Shown one piece after another: positions 53,977 to 62,855 of a stretch of 64,000 nt of DNA. Both the position numbers and the translations under genes were made by a program. Numbering within the stretch: the first letter of the stretch is position 1; the number at the start of each line of letters is the position of its first letter. Source of the stretch: DATBRC01 sp036560485 (GTDB lineage Bacteria > Pseudomonadota > Gammaproteobacteria > Burkholderiales > Burkholderiaceae_D); the NCBI GenBank assembly GCA_036560485.1, contig DATBRC010000020.1, positions 1 through 64,000 of the forward strand, in the 5' to 3' direction. The notes beneath the pieces were generated by a model. The model saw only the letters and a list, made by a program, of their open reading frames with translations, did not search any database and was not told where the DNA came from.

Positions 53977-55644
53977 ATGCCAATAAACGATCCGTACAAA
54001 TCCAAATCTTTCCTCTGGGGTCTCTTCATTCTGTTTTGCCTGTTCTGGTTGTATGCGTTGGGTGCGCGGATACTTGTCCCAACCGATGAAGGACGCTACG
54101 CAGAAATGGCGCGCGAAATGGTGGCGACCGGCGACTGGATCACGACACGCTTGAACGGCATTAAATATTTTGAAAAGCCGCCGCTGCAAACCTGGATGAA
54201 TGCGCTGACGTTTGAAATATTCGGTTTCGGCGAATGGCAAGCGCGGCTGTGGACCGGCCTTAACGGGCTGCTCGGTGTGGTGCTGGTTGCCTATACCGGC
54301 AAGCGTGTTTTCAATCTGCGCGTCGGCATCACTGCAGGCCTGGTGCTCGCTTCGAGCTTTTGGTGGGCGGCGCTAGGCCACGTCAACACGCTGGATATGG
54401 GTTTGTCGGGCATGATGACCATCGCTTTGTGCGCGTTGTTGATCGGTCAGCGCAATGATGCGACTGAACGTGAGCGCCGCAACTGGATGCTGACCTGCTG
54501 GGCCGGTATGGCCTTGGCAGTGTTGTCCAAAGGATTGATCGGCCTGGTGTTGCCGGGTGCGGTGCTGGTGCTGTACACCTTCATTGCGCGCGATTGGGCG
54601 ATTTGGAAACGCTTGCATTTAGGATTAGGGCTGTTGGTATTTTTCGCAATTACCGCGCCGTGGTTTGTGCTGGTGTCGATGAAGAATCCGGAATTCGCGC
54701 ACTTCTTTTTTATTCATGAACATTTTGAACGCTTCCTCAGCAAAGTCCATCATCGTGCCGGGCCTTGGTACTACTTCATCCCATTGCTAATCGCCGGTAT
54801 CGTGCCGTGGCTTGGTGTGCTGGCACAGAGTTTGTGGAATGGACGACAAGACGCGAGCAAAGGATTTCAACCCCAAAAAATGCTGCTGATCTGGGCAGTA
54901 TTCATCTTCGTGTTCTTCAGCATTTCCAACTCAAAATTGCCATCGTATATTTTGCCGATCTTTCCGGCGCTGGCATTGCTGATCGCGAATTATCTGGACA
55001 ATGCATCGTATAAAGCACTGAACTACAACGCCTTGCTGATGGCATTGATCAGCGCAATCGGTTTGGCATTTGTGTACAAAATTCCGCATCTCGCCGACAA
55101 TGATCCCTATGCTCAACCACTGTATCAAGTCTATGCGTACTGGGTTGCGGCTGCCGCTTTATTAAGTTTGATCGGCAGCCTGTTTGCCGCGTGGATTGCG
55201 CAACGGCAGAAAGAATGGGCAATTGTCGCGCTGGCGATTAGCGGGTTCGTAGGCGGTCAATTGATTTTATTGGGACATGACCCGCTGGGACGGTATGCTT
55301 CCGGTTATGTTCACATTGCTGCGATTGAAGCAGAATTGACGCCGCAGACAACGTTGTACGCAGTCGGTCGCTATGAGCAATCATTACCCTTTTATCTGAA
55401 ACGCACCATGACGCTGGTCGAGAATGCGGATGAAATGGAGTTCGGTTTACAGCACGAGCCGCAACTATGGATACCCACCGTTGATGCTTTCGTTGTCCAA
55501 TGGACTGCAGACCGTGCGGACAGCAGGAAGGATATGGCGATCATGCGTACCGATATATTTTCTGCATTACAAAAGCGCGGTGTCCCGATGCGCGTGATCG
55601 CGCAAGACCCGCGTCGCGTGATTGTGACGAACGATGTTAAATAA
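53977..55644 (+). CDS. arnT: ArnT-like lipid A 4-amino-4-deoxy-L-arabinose transferase
   Basis: 555 aa from the ATG at 53977, 1 nt after the Mth938 gene stop. It has a PMT/ArnT layout: about 12 membrane helices, an N-terminal loop with D-E-G-R-Y-A-E-M-A-R-E-M (catalytic acidic residues), and Y-F-E-K-P-P-L. It moves L-Ara4N from undecaprenyl phosphate to lipid A in the periplasmic leaflet, conferring resistance to cationic peptides. It is the first gene of the arn group. Confidence 0.9.
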   Translation: MPINDPYKSKSFLWGLFILFCLFWLYALGARILVPTDEGRYAEMAREMVATGDWITTRLNGIKYFEKPPLQTWMNALTFEIFGFGEWQARLWTGLNGLLGVVLVAYTGKRVFNLRVGITAGLVLASSFWWAALGHVNTLDMGLSGMMTIALCALLIGQRNDATERERRNWMLTCWAGMALAVLSKGLIGLVLPGAVLVLYTFIARDWAIWKRLHLGLGLLVFFAITAPWFVLVSMKNPEFAHFFFIHEHFERFLSKVHHRAGPWYYFIPLLIAGIVPWLGVLAQSLWNGRQDASKGFQPQKMLLIWAVFIFVFFSISNSKLPSYILPIFPALALLIANYLDNASYKALNYNALLMALISAIGLAFVYKIPHLADNDPYAQPLYQVYAYWVAAAALLSLIGSLFAAWIAQRQKEWAIVALAISGFVGGQLILLGHDPLGRYASGYVHIAAIEAELTPQTTLYAVGRYEQSLPFYLKRTMTLVENADEMEFGLQHEPQLWIPTVDAFVVQWTADRADSRKDMAIMRTDIFSALQKRGVPMRVIAQDPRRVIVTNDVK

Positions 55645-55677
55645 ATTAATGAAGAACTGAACAGGAAAACCAAATCC

Positions 55678-55758
55678 CCGTCGTTCCCGCGAAAGCGGGA
55701 ATCCATATTGAGTCAAACCAATCAGATGCCTTATGGATTCCCGCTTTCGCGGGAACGA
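55678..55758. repeat. Inverted-repeat pair, deletion derivative of the GIY-YIG element type
   Basis: Left copy 55678-55706 and inverted right copy 55733-55758 carry TTCCCGCGAAAGCGGGAA cores and ATCCAT. The inner right end has TAAGGC like the element at 47481-47859, and the inner left end TGAGTCA resembles its TGACGTCA. The 26-nt spacer has no gene. It lies between arnT and arnF. Confidence 0.7.
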
Positions 55759-55820
55759 CTGATTAGAGATCGTGCGTAGAACTGCATAAATATATTTGAA
55801 TAAATAAAGAAAGCGCTTTA

Positions 55821-56192
55821 ATGAACCTTGCCACCTTCAGTCTTTTCTTTACCAGCATTTGCCTGAACGCCATTGCACAATTGCTGTTGAAAAAAGGCGC
55901 CAATGCAGTGGGTGCCATCAATTTGACAGCAGATAACTGGTTTGCAACCGGCCTCAACATTGCGACGCAATTGCCGATCATTGGCGGATTGACCTGTTAC
56001 GTGGTATCAGTGATCTTTTGGATCATCGTACTGTCGCGCGCCGACGTGGCTGTGGCTTATCCGATGACAGCGCTCGGTTATGTGCTGACTTCATTGGGCG
56101 CATGGTACTTTTTGAGCGAAGGATTTTCGTTGCAACGGATCGCGGCAATCGTCATCATCATCGTTGGCGTTATCTTACTTATGCGTAGCTAA
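55821..56192 (+). CDS. arnF: EamA/SMR-type undecaprenyl-phosphate-L-Ara4N flippase subunit (ArnF-like)
   Basis: 123 aa with four membrane segments and the small-multidrug/EamA look (A-Y-P-M-T-A-L-G-Y). ArnE/ArnF heterodimers flip undecaprenyl-phosphate-L-Ara4N; only one subunit-like gene is visible here, so it may work as a homodimer. It lies 22 nt upstream of arnB. Confidence 0.83.
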   Translation: MNLATFSLFFTSICLNAIAQLLLKKGANAVGAINLTADNWFATGLNIATQLPIIGGLTCYVVSVIFWIIVLSRADVAVAYPMTALGYVLTSLGAWYFLSEGFSLQRIAAIVIIIVGVILLMRS

Positions 56193-56214
56193 TTAAATCT
56201 CGTAAAAACATACT

Positions 56215-57336
56215 ATGACCCAACCTACACTCCCCTTCTCCAAACCCACCATCGACGAAGCAACCATTGCAGCCGTCGCCGACGTACTGCGCTCCGGCTG
56301 GATTACCAGCGGACCGAAAGTGCAGGCATTCGAAAAAATGCTATCCGAATATTTCGGCGGCCGTCCTGTGCGCACGTTCAATTCCGGCACCTGCACGATG
56401 GAGATTGCGCTACGCATTGCCGGTATCGGCGCGGGCGATGAAGTCATCACGACGCCGATCTCGTGGGTCGCGACTGCCAATGTGATTATTGAAGTCGGTG
56501 CAACGCCGGTGTTTGCCGATATCGATCCAATCACACGCAACATCGATCTGGATAAAGTCGAAGCAGCAATCACGCCACGCACCAAGGCCATTATCCCAGT
56601 GTATTTGGCGGGCCGTCCGGTTGATATGGATCGCTTGTATGCGATCGCGAAGAAACATAATCTGCGTGTGGTGGAAGATGCGGCACAGGCAATCGGATCG
56701 AGCTGGAAAGGAAAGAAGATCGGCGCGATCGGCGATTTTGTTTCGTTCTCGTTTCAAGCGAATAAAAACATCACCACCGGCGAAGGTGGTTGCCTGGTGT
56801 TGAACAATGCCGAGGAAGCGCGCCTCGCGGAAAAATATCGCTTGCAAGGCGTCACGCGTAGTGGCCTCGATGGCATCGACGTCGATATTCTCGGTGGCAA
56901 GTTCAACATGACCGACATCATGGCTGCCATAGGACTGGGGCAGATGGTGCATCTGGATGCGATTACCGCACATCGCCGTGCACTGGCAAAACATTATTTC
57001 GATTTGTTCGGTACCGATTTCGAGGCAAAGACAGGCGCGCAATTGCCGCCTGTCGATTTTGAAAATACCAACTGGCATCTATTCCAGATCGTGCTGCCGA
57101 ATCGCATCACACGTGCCGAATTCATGGCGAAAATGTTGGAGCACAACATTGCTGTTGGTTATCACTATGCACCGATCCATTTGTTCAAGCTGTACCGGGA
57201 GCGCGGCTTCAAGGAAGGCATGTTCCCGATTGCCGAACATATCGGGAAACAAATTGTCAGCCTGCCGATGTTCTATGCATTGACCAAAAGCGATGTAGAA
57301 CGCACGGTTGCTGCGGTAAAATCGATACTTCAATAA
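56215..57336 (+). CDS. arnB: UDP-4-amino-4-deoxy-L-arabinose aminotransferase ArnB
   Basis: 373 aa DegT/DnrJ/EryC1-family aminotransferase with the PLP lysine K184 in Q-A-N-K-N-I-T and V-V-E-D-A-A-Q-A. It transfers the amino group onto UDP-4-keto-pentose (Ara4O) to give UDP-L-Ara4N. It sits in arnF-arnB-arnC-arnA order. Confidence 0.94.
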   Translation: MTQPTLPFSKPTIDEATIAAVADVLRSGWITSGPKVQAFEKMLSEYFGGRPVRTFNSGTCTMEIALRIAGIGAGDEVITTPISWVATANVIIEVGATPVFADIDPITRNIDLDKVEAAITPRTKAIIPVYLAGRPVDMDRLYAIAKKHNLRVVEDAAQAIGSSWKGKKIGAIGDFVSFSFQANKNITTGEGGCLVLNNAEEARLAEKYRLQGVTRSGLDGIDVDILGGKFNMTDIMAAIGLGQMVHLDAITAHRRALAKHYFDLFGTDFEAKTGAQLPPVDFENTNWHLFQIVLPNRITRAEFMAKMLEHNIAVGYHYAPIHLFKLYRERGFKEGMFPIAEHIGKQIVSLPMFYALTKSDVERTVAAVKSILQ

Positions 57337-57351
57337 CAATATTACCAATAG

Positions 57352-58326
57352 ATGAAACCAGAACTTTCCGTCGTCATTCCGATTTATAACGAAGAAGCCG
57401 GCCTTCCCCATTTATTCGGGCGGCTCTATCCTGCACTGGATAAACTCGGCATCAGCTACGAAATCGTCTTCGTCAATGACGGCAGCCGTGACCGCTCGCC
57501 TGAGATTTTGTCCGACCAGTTTCGTTTGCGGCCTGATGTGACAAGGGTGGTGCTGTTCAATGGCAATTACGGCCAGCACATGGCGATTCTGGCTGGATTC
57601 AAAGCAACACGTGGCGACATTGTGGTAACACTTGATGCCGATTTACAGAATCCACCGGAAGAAATCGGCAATCTGGTTAACAAGATGCGCGAAGGTTATG
57701 ACTATGTCGGATCGATTCGTCGTGAGCGGCAAGACTCTGCATGGCGCACCTACGCGTCGAAGGCAATGAACGCATTACGTGAAAAAATCACGCACATCAA
57801 AATTACCGACCAAGGCAATATGCTGAGAGCCTACGGCCGTAACGTCATCGAACTGATCAATCAGTGCAGCGAAGGCAATACATTCGTTCCGGCATTGGCT
57901 TATACGTTCGCGCGCAAACCGACCGAGATCATGGTGGAGCATGAAGAACGGGCAGCGGGTGAATCGAAATATTCGCTTTACAGTTTGATTCGTTTGAACT
58001 TTGATCTGGTCACCGGTTTTTCATTGGTGCCGCTGCAGATGTTTTCGATGCTCGGCATCGTGCTGTCATTTTTGTCCGGCTCGCTATTCATGTTGCTGCT
58101 GATCAGGCGGCTAGTGTTCGGCTCAGAGGTTGAAGGTGTGTTCACTCTGTTTGCCATCACCTTCTTCCTGATGGGTGTGATCCTGTTCGGCATCGGTCTG
58201 CTCGGTGAATACATTGGCCGCATTTACCAACAAGTGCGTGGGCGACCACGCTATGTGGTGCTGACGGTGTTGGAGCAAATCGATTCACTGGAACCATCGC
58301 GTTTTATGGAAACGGATAAGCTCTGA
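57352..58326 (+). CDS. arnC: Undecaprenyl-phosphate 4-deoxy-4-formamido-L-arabinose transferase ArnC
   Basis: 324 aa GT2 glycosyltransferase with V-V-I-P-I-Y-N-E near the start, the D-D motif L-D-A-D-L-Q-N, and two C-terminal membrane helices. It moves formylated L-Ara4N from UDP to undecaprenyl phosphate. It overlaps the formyltransferase by 1 bp (TGATG). Confidence 0.95.
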   Translation: MKPELSVVIPIYNEEAGLPHLFGRLYPALDKLGISYEIVFVNDGSRDRSPEILSDQFRLRPDVTRVVLFNGNYGQHMAILAGFKATRGDIVVTLDADLQNPPEEIGNLVNKMREGYDYVGSIRRERQDSAWRTYASKAMNALREKITHIKITDQGNMLRAYGRNVIELINQCSEGNTFVPALAYTFARKPTEIMVEHEERAAGESKYSLYSLIRLNFDLVTGFSLVPLQMFSMLGIVLSFLSGSLFMLLLIRRLVFGSEVEGVFTLFAITFFLMGVILFGIGLLGEYIGRIYQQVRGRPRYVVLTVLEQIDSLEPSRFMETDKL

Positions 58327-59219
58327 TGCGCGCAGTCGTCTTCGCGTATCACAATGTTGGAGTGCGCTGCCTCAAGGTACTGTTGGCGCGCGGGGTCGAC
58401 GTTGCTCTCGTGGTATCTCATGAAGACAATCCAACAGAAACAATCTGGTTTGAATCGGTAGCTGCGTTGTGCCAGGAACAGGGCATTCCGTGCATTACAC
58501 CTACTGATCCGAAGTCACCGGAACTGCTGGCACAAGTCCAAGCAGTACAACCTGATTGCATTTTCAGTTTTTACTACCGCCACATGTTGCCGGTTGAATT
58601 GTTGAACTGCGCCAAAATCGGTGCATACAACATGCACGGTTCACTCTTGCCAAAATATCGCGGCCGTGTGCCGATCAATTGGGCAGTGCTGCATGGCGAA
58701 ACGGAAACCGGGGCGACGCTGCATGAAATGGCAGCCAAACCGGATGCAGGCGCCATCATTGCGCAAACCGCGGTGCCGATCCTGCCGGACGATACAGCGT
58801 ATGAAGTATTCGGCAAAGTCGTGGTCGCAGCCGAGCAAACGTTGTGGAATGTATTGCCGGCGATGCTGGCTGGTACAACACCAAAACTGCCGAACGATAT
58901 TTCGAAAGGGAGTTACTTCGGCGGCCGCAAACCGGAAGATGGCCGCATCGATTGGTCGCAACCTGTGCAAGCTGTCTACAATTTGCATCGTGCTGTTGCA
59001 CCACCCTATCCTGGCGCATGGACGATAATTAATGGCAAAACGTTCGTAATTGGAAAAGCGCGATTGTCACCGCGATCAAAATTAACATTACCGCAGGGTT
59101 TGGCTGTCGTTGATAATTGTATCGTTGGCGTATGTGGCGATGGTCGCGCAATTTTGATCCACCAATTGCTAACCGATGGAAAGGCGATCTCATCCGCCGA
59201 ATTACAAAAAATTCTTTAA
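58326..59219 (+). CDS. arnA: ArnA formyltransferase half (UDP-L-Ara4N formyltransferase), decarboxylase half missing
   Basis: 297 aa. It matches the N-terminal half of E. coli ArnA, with the catalytic N102, H104 and D140 at identical residue numbers (motif N-M-H-G-S-L-L-P). The protein ends where ArnA's linker begins, so the C-terminal UDP-glucuronate oxidative decarboxylase is absent. Within the operon no separate decarboxylase gene is present, so it must be encoded elsewhere. Confidence 0.93.
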   Translation: MRAVVFAYHNVGVRCLKVLLARGVDVALVVSHEDNPTETIWFESVAALCQEQGIPCITPTDPKSPELLAQVQAVQPDCIFSFYYRHMLPVELLNCAKIGAYNMHGSLLPKYRGRVPINWAVLHGETETGATLHEMAAKPDAGAIIAQTAVPILPDDTAYEVFGKVVVAAEQTLWNVLPAMLAGTTPKLPNDISKGSYFGGRKPEDGRIDWSQPVQAVYNLHRAVAPPYPGAWTIINGKTFVIGKARLSPRSKLTLPQGLAVVDNCIVGVCGDGRAILIHQLLTDGKAISSAELQKIL

Positions 59220-59230
59220 GAAAAATCCCC

Positions 59231-60175
59231 TTGCCAATCATCACACTAAAAATCGACGTCGACACCTATCGTGGCACCCGTGAAGGCGTACCGAATCTGG
59301 TTTCAATTCTGAAGCAACACAACGCCAACGCAACCTTCCTGTTTTCCCTCGGCCCGGATCACACAGGCTGGGCATTGCGCCGCGCTTTCCGTCCTGGATT
59401 TTTTTCAAAAGTATCCCGCACTTCCGTGGTCGAACATTACGGCATCAAAACCTTGATGTACGGCGTCATGCTGCCTGCACCGGATATCGGCAAGGACTGT
59501 GCAGCCGAAATGCGCGCAGTGCGCGATGCGGGCTTTGAATGCGGCATACACACTTGGGATCACGTCGTGTGGCAAGACAATGTGCGCCAGCGCGATGCTG
59601 CGTGGACGCAAAAACAGATGCAACAATCGTTCGATCGGTTCAAGGATATTTTCGGACAAGCACCTCGAACTCACGGAGCTGCGGGATGGCAAATGAATGA
59701 GCATGCGTTTGCTCAATTGGATGCATTTGGCATCGCATACGCATCAGATGGACGGTCACGATTAACCGAGACTGGCGCATTGGCGAATCCGTCTGATGGG
59801 CCATATCGATTAAGCGTAGCGGGCAAAACGCTGTCATGCGTTCAGATGCCGACCACCTTGCCGACACTGGATGAACTGCTCGGCCGCACAATTGATGGTG
59901 TTGTGATTAATACCGAAAATATCGCGACGCACATACTGAAACTCACCCAGCAACCACGTGACCATGTGTACACCTTGCATGCAGAGCTTGAAGGACAAAA
60001 ACTTGCCCCCATATTCAAAAAGCTACTGTCAGGATGGCAACAGCAAGGTTATGATTTGGTGGCGATGTCTGATTTTCATCAAAAAATAAAGAATGAAGTT
60101 TTGCCAACCTTTCCAGTAACATGGGGGGAATTACCCGGACGATCAGGCGAATTGATTTTGCAAAGACAGGTGTAA
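59231..60175 (+). CDS. arnD: 4-deoxy-4-formamido-L-arabinose-phosphoundecaprenol deformylase ArnD (non-ATG start)
   Basis: About 314 aa if the TTG at 59231 is used. The open frame extends upstream into arnA but is not family-like, and the ATG codons further in would cut the domain. The NodB-type deacetylase motif K-I-D-V-D-T and the metal-binding H-T-W-D-H are visible. It removes the formyl group before ArnT transfer. The start is uncertain because no ATG and no strong ribosome binding site is visible. Confidence 0.85.
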   Translation: MPIITLKIDVDTYRGTREGVPNLVSILKQHNANATFLFSLGPDHTGWALRRAFRPGFFSKVSRTSVVEHYGIKTLMYGVMLPAPDIGKDCAAEMRAVRDAGFECGIHTWDHVVWQDNVRQRDAAWTQKQMQQSFDRFKDIFGQAPRTHGAAGWQMNEHAFAQLDAFGIAYASDGRSRLTETGALANPSDGPYRLSVAGKTLSCVQMPTTLPTLDELLGRTIDGVVINTENIATHILKLTQQPRDHVYTLHAELEGQKLAPIFKKLLSGWQQQGYDLVAMSDFHQKIKNEVLPTFPVTWGELPGRSGELILQRQV

Positions 60176-60268
60176 TTAAAGTCTGCCTTGACTCGACCAA
60201 ATCCACGTAAAACATGCAATTTTGCACCCTCTATTTGATCATGGCGATTAACCAATCAGGAGAATTCT

Positions 60269-60745
60269 GTGGCTGACAGCCTCTCTGTTGTGAACAAAAC
60301 CGTACCGCCTTTTTCTGCACCAATGACCGGCAATCAGACTTTTGAACTATCTGATTACAAAGGGAAAAATATCGTTCTTTATTTTTATCCCAAGGACAAT
60401 ACCCCTGGCTGTACTGCGGAGAGCATGGAGTTCCGCGACCAATACGCTGAGTTCCAAAAAGCCAATACGGAGATTTTCGGATTAAGCCGCGACAGTGTTC
60501 GCTCGCATGAAGGTTTCAAGGAAAAATTGGGGATGCCGTTTCAATTGATTTCCGATCCTGATGAGACCGTTTGTAATTTGTTCAATGTCATGAAGATGAA
60601 AAATATGTATGGCAAACAAGTCAGAGGAATCGAACGCAGCACATTTGTGATTGACGGAACCGGCAAAGTAGTGAAAGAATGGCGTGGAGTAAAAGTATCT
60701 GGGCATGTTGGTGAAGTACTGGAATTTGTGAAGGCTCTTGGTTAA
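60269..60745 (+). CDS. bcp: Thiol peroxidase Bcp-type peroxiredoxin, GTG start
   Basis: 158 aa. The GTG at 60269 has AGGAG 6 nt upstream, which fixes the start. Peroxidatic Cys lies in N-T-P-G-C-T-A-E-S-M-E-F. The second Cys found 5 residues later in many Bcp proteins is replaced by Ser-Met here, so it is a one-Cys or differently resolved variant. It reduces hydroperoxides with thioredoxin. Confidence 0.92.
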   Translation: MADSLSVVNKTVPPFSAPMTGNQTFELSDYKGKNIVLYFYPKDNTPGCTAESMEFRDQYAEFQKANTEIFGLSRDSVRSHEGFKEKLGMPFQLISDPDETVCNLFNVMKMKNMYGKQVRGIERSTFVIDGTGKVVKEWRGVKVSGHVGEVLEFVKALG

Positions 60746-60796
60746 TGTAGTTACCCCTTTACTCAACACATTGAATTCAAATAGATTTCTTCTCAG

Positions 60797-60846
60797 AAGG
60801 TCGTTTATGGACAAGGTGAATAACCTGCCTAAACGGCCTTTTTTAC
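60797..60846 (+). terminator. Rho-independent terminator after bcp
   Basis: AAGGTCGTTTA pairs with TAAACGGCCTT (one G-T wobble) around an inner CAAGGT/ACCTG stem, followed by TTTTTT. It separates bcp from phoH. Confidence 0.8.
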
Positions 60847-60970
60847 TTTTGAATCCCAACCACTGGTTTTCTTTGCATTCTTTATTTTCCTCGTTTCATC
60901 GCACCATCCTTGTTAGGCCTGTTTGTCCGTCTGTGGTAAATCCCAAACATTTTTTTAGATTGAGGTTCTG

Positions 60971-62650
60971 ATGCCCCTGCCAAAATTGCCGACTAAACCT
61001 GCCTCCCTGTTGTCTCCGCAAGAGTATCCAAAAGCGGAACAAGGTAAACCCGTCAAACCTCACATGCAGTTGATCGAAACGCCACCAAAACCAATTGAAG
61101 CTGCTCCTGTCCCTGCTTCCGCACCGGTTGCACGCAGCAAAGCTGTTGAATCAGTACGTGCAGAACGTTCCGTCGAACCTAAACAAAAGAAAGCCATCGA
61201 TACGCGTGTCAAGTCCAGCACCAGCCGCGTTGCTGATCGTCTGGGCGTGACCAAGCTCTTCGTACTCGATACCAACGTGCTGATGCATGACCCGACATCC
61301 TTGTTCCGTTTTGAAGAGCATGATGTGTATTTGCCGATGGTCACGCTGGAAGAATTGGATAACCATAAAAAGGGCATGACCGAAGTCGCGCGCAATGCGC
61401 GCCAGATTTCCCGTTCTCTCGATGCATTGGTCAGCGGCATTGCTGATAATGCAATCGAAGAAGGCATCCTGTTATCCAAATTGGGTAACAAGGACGCCAA
61501 AGGCCGTCTCTATTTCCAGACGACGATCCAGAACGCCGCACTACCGGAAGGCCTGCCAGTCGGTAAAGCAGACAATCAAATTCTCGGCGTAGTCCGCGCA
61601 CTGGAAAGCCAGCATCCAGGCCGTCCAGTCGTACTGGTATCCAAAGACATCAACATGCGCATCAAGGCGCGTGCGATGGGATTGCCGGCCGAAGATTATT
61701 TCAACGATCATGTACTGGAAGATACCGACCTGCTCTACTCCGGCATCCTGCAATTGCCTGATGATTTCTGGACCAAGCACGGCAAAGGTGTCGAGTCATG
61801 GCAGGAAAACAAAAATGGTTCGAGCAGCACCTTCTATCGTTTGACCGGCCCGCTCGTCCCGACTTTCCTGGTCAATCAATTCGTTTTCATGGAACCAAAG
61901 AACGGCGAAGCGACGTTCTACGGTCAGGTAAAACAAATCAACGGGAAGACAGCCGTCATCCAGACGCTGCGTGATTATGGCCATGCGAAGAATAACGTAT
62001 GGGGCGTCACAGCACGTAACCGTGAGCAGAATTTCGCACTGAATCTGCTGATGAATCCCGAGTGTGATTTTGTTACCTTGCTTGGGCAAGCCGGTACGGG
62101 TAAAACATTGTTGGCGCTGGCAGCCGGTTTGGCACAAGTGCTGGAAACAAAACTCTACACCGAAATTATCGTCACTCGCGTGACGGTGCCGGTCGGTGAA
62201 GACATCGGTTTCTTGCCCGGCACCGAAGAAGAAAAGATGTCGCCATGGATGGGTGCATTCGACGACAACTTGGAAGTGCTGAACAAGTCAGATTCGGATG
62301 CAGGTGAATGGGGTCGTGCAGCAACACAGGATTTGATCCGTTCACGCATCAAGATCAAGTCGCTCAATTTCATGCGCGGCCGCACCTTCGTCAATAAATT
62401 CCTGATCATCGACGAAGCGCAAAACCTGACGCCGAAACAAATCAAGACGCTTGTGACACGTGCAGGTCCCGGCACCAAGATCATTTGCCTCGGTAATATT
62501 GCGCAGATCGATACACCTTATCTGACCGAGGGCTCCAGCGGTCTGACTTATGTGGTTGATCGTTTCAAGGGGTGGGCGCATAGCGGGCATGTAACACTGG
62601 CTCGTGGCGAACGTTCACGCTTGGCTGATCATGCGAGTGAGGTGTTGTAG
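60971..62650 (+). CDS. PIN-PhoH family ATPase (PhoH2/YlaK type)
   Basis: 559 aa. A PIN nuclease-like domain (about 95-230) starts F-V-L-D-T-N-V-L-M-H-D and has acidic metal-binding residues. A PhoH-type ATPase domain (about 340-559) has Walker A G-Q-A-G-T-G-K-T and Walker B L-I-I-D-E-A-Q-N. PIN-PhoH proteins unwind or cut RNA. An N-terminal Pro/Lys/Ala-rich tail of about 90 aa is unstructured. Despite the name, no PhoB box lies upstream. Confidence 0.93.
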   Translation: MPLPKLPTKPASLLSPQEYPKAEQGKPVKPHMQLIETPPKPIEAAPVPASAPVARSKAVESVRAERSVEPKQKKAIDTRVKSSTSRVADRLGVTKLFVLDTNVLMHDPTSLFRFEEHDVYLPMVTLEELDNHKKGMTEVARNARQISRSLDALVSGIADNAIEEGILLSKLGNKDAKGRLYFQTTIQNAALPEGLPVGKADNQILGVVRALESQHPGRPVVLVSKDINMRIKARAMGLPAEDYFNDHVLEDTDLLYSGILQLPDDFWTKHGKGVESWQENKNGSSSTFYRLTGPLVPTFLVNQFVFMEPKNGEATFYGQVKQINGKTAVIQTLRDYGHAKNNVWGVTARNREQNFALNLLMNPECDFVTLLGQAGTGKTLLALAAGLAQVLETKLYTEIIVTRVTVPVGEDIGFLPGTEEEKMSPWMGAFDDNLEVLNKSDSDAGEWGRAATQDLIRSRIKIKSLNFMRGRTFVNKFLIIDEAQNLTPKQIKTLVTRAGPGTKIICLGNIAQIDTPYLTEGSSGLTYVVDRFKGWAHSGHVTLARGERSRLADHASEVL

Positions 62651-62682
62651 CGATTGCCACAAAATGAAAGCGCGAACTTGCG

Positions 62683-62724
62683 ATGCTGCCAAATTTGAAA
62701 ATTCGATTTGGCAGCATTTTCATT
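62683..62724 (+). terminator. Rho-independent terminator after the PIN-PhoH gene
   Basis: ATGCTGCCAAAT and ATTTGGCAGCAT are perfect 12-bp arms with an 11-nt loop, followed by a T-rich stretch. Confidence 0.85.
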
Positions 62725-62762
62725 TGTGATGAACGATTTTTGAAGCAGGGATTGATCCACAC

Positions 62763-62818
62763 AAAACACGTAAGGCACAAATCACTCATTTGCTAATTTC
62801 GTGCCTTTCGTGTTTTTC
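62763..62818. repeat. Inverted repeat ending in a T-run
   Basis: AAACACGTAAGGCAC pairs with GTGCCTTTCGTGTTT (few mismatches) and is followed by TTTTT. It may be a second terminator or an interspersed palindrome just before the membrane protein gene. Confidence 0.55.
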
Positions 62819-62855
62819 CAGAAAAATTAACTTTACCGATAAAAATCAATTTCAA

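Noticed and set aside
60746..60970. PhoB box in front of the PhoH-type gene
   Set aside because: No GTCA half-site pair at 11-bp spacing exists there, so the name does not imply Pho control.
60738..60971. A 77-codon plus-strand open frame between bcp and the PIN-PhoH gene
   Set aside because: It runs through the bcp terminator and has no ribosome binding site or recognisable domain.
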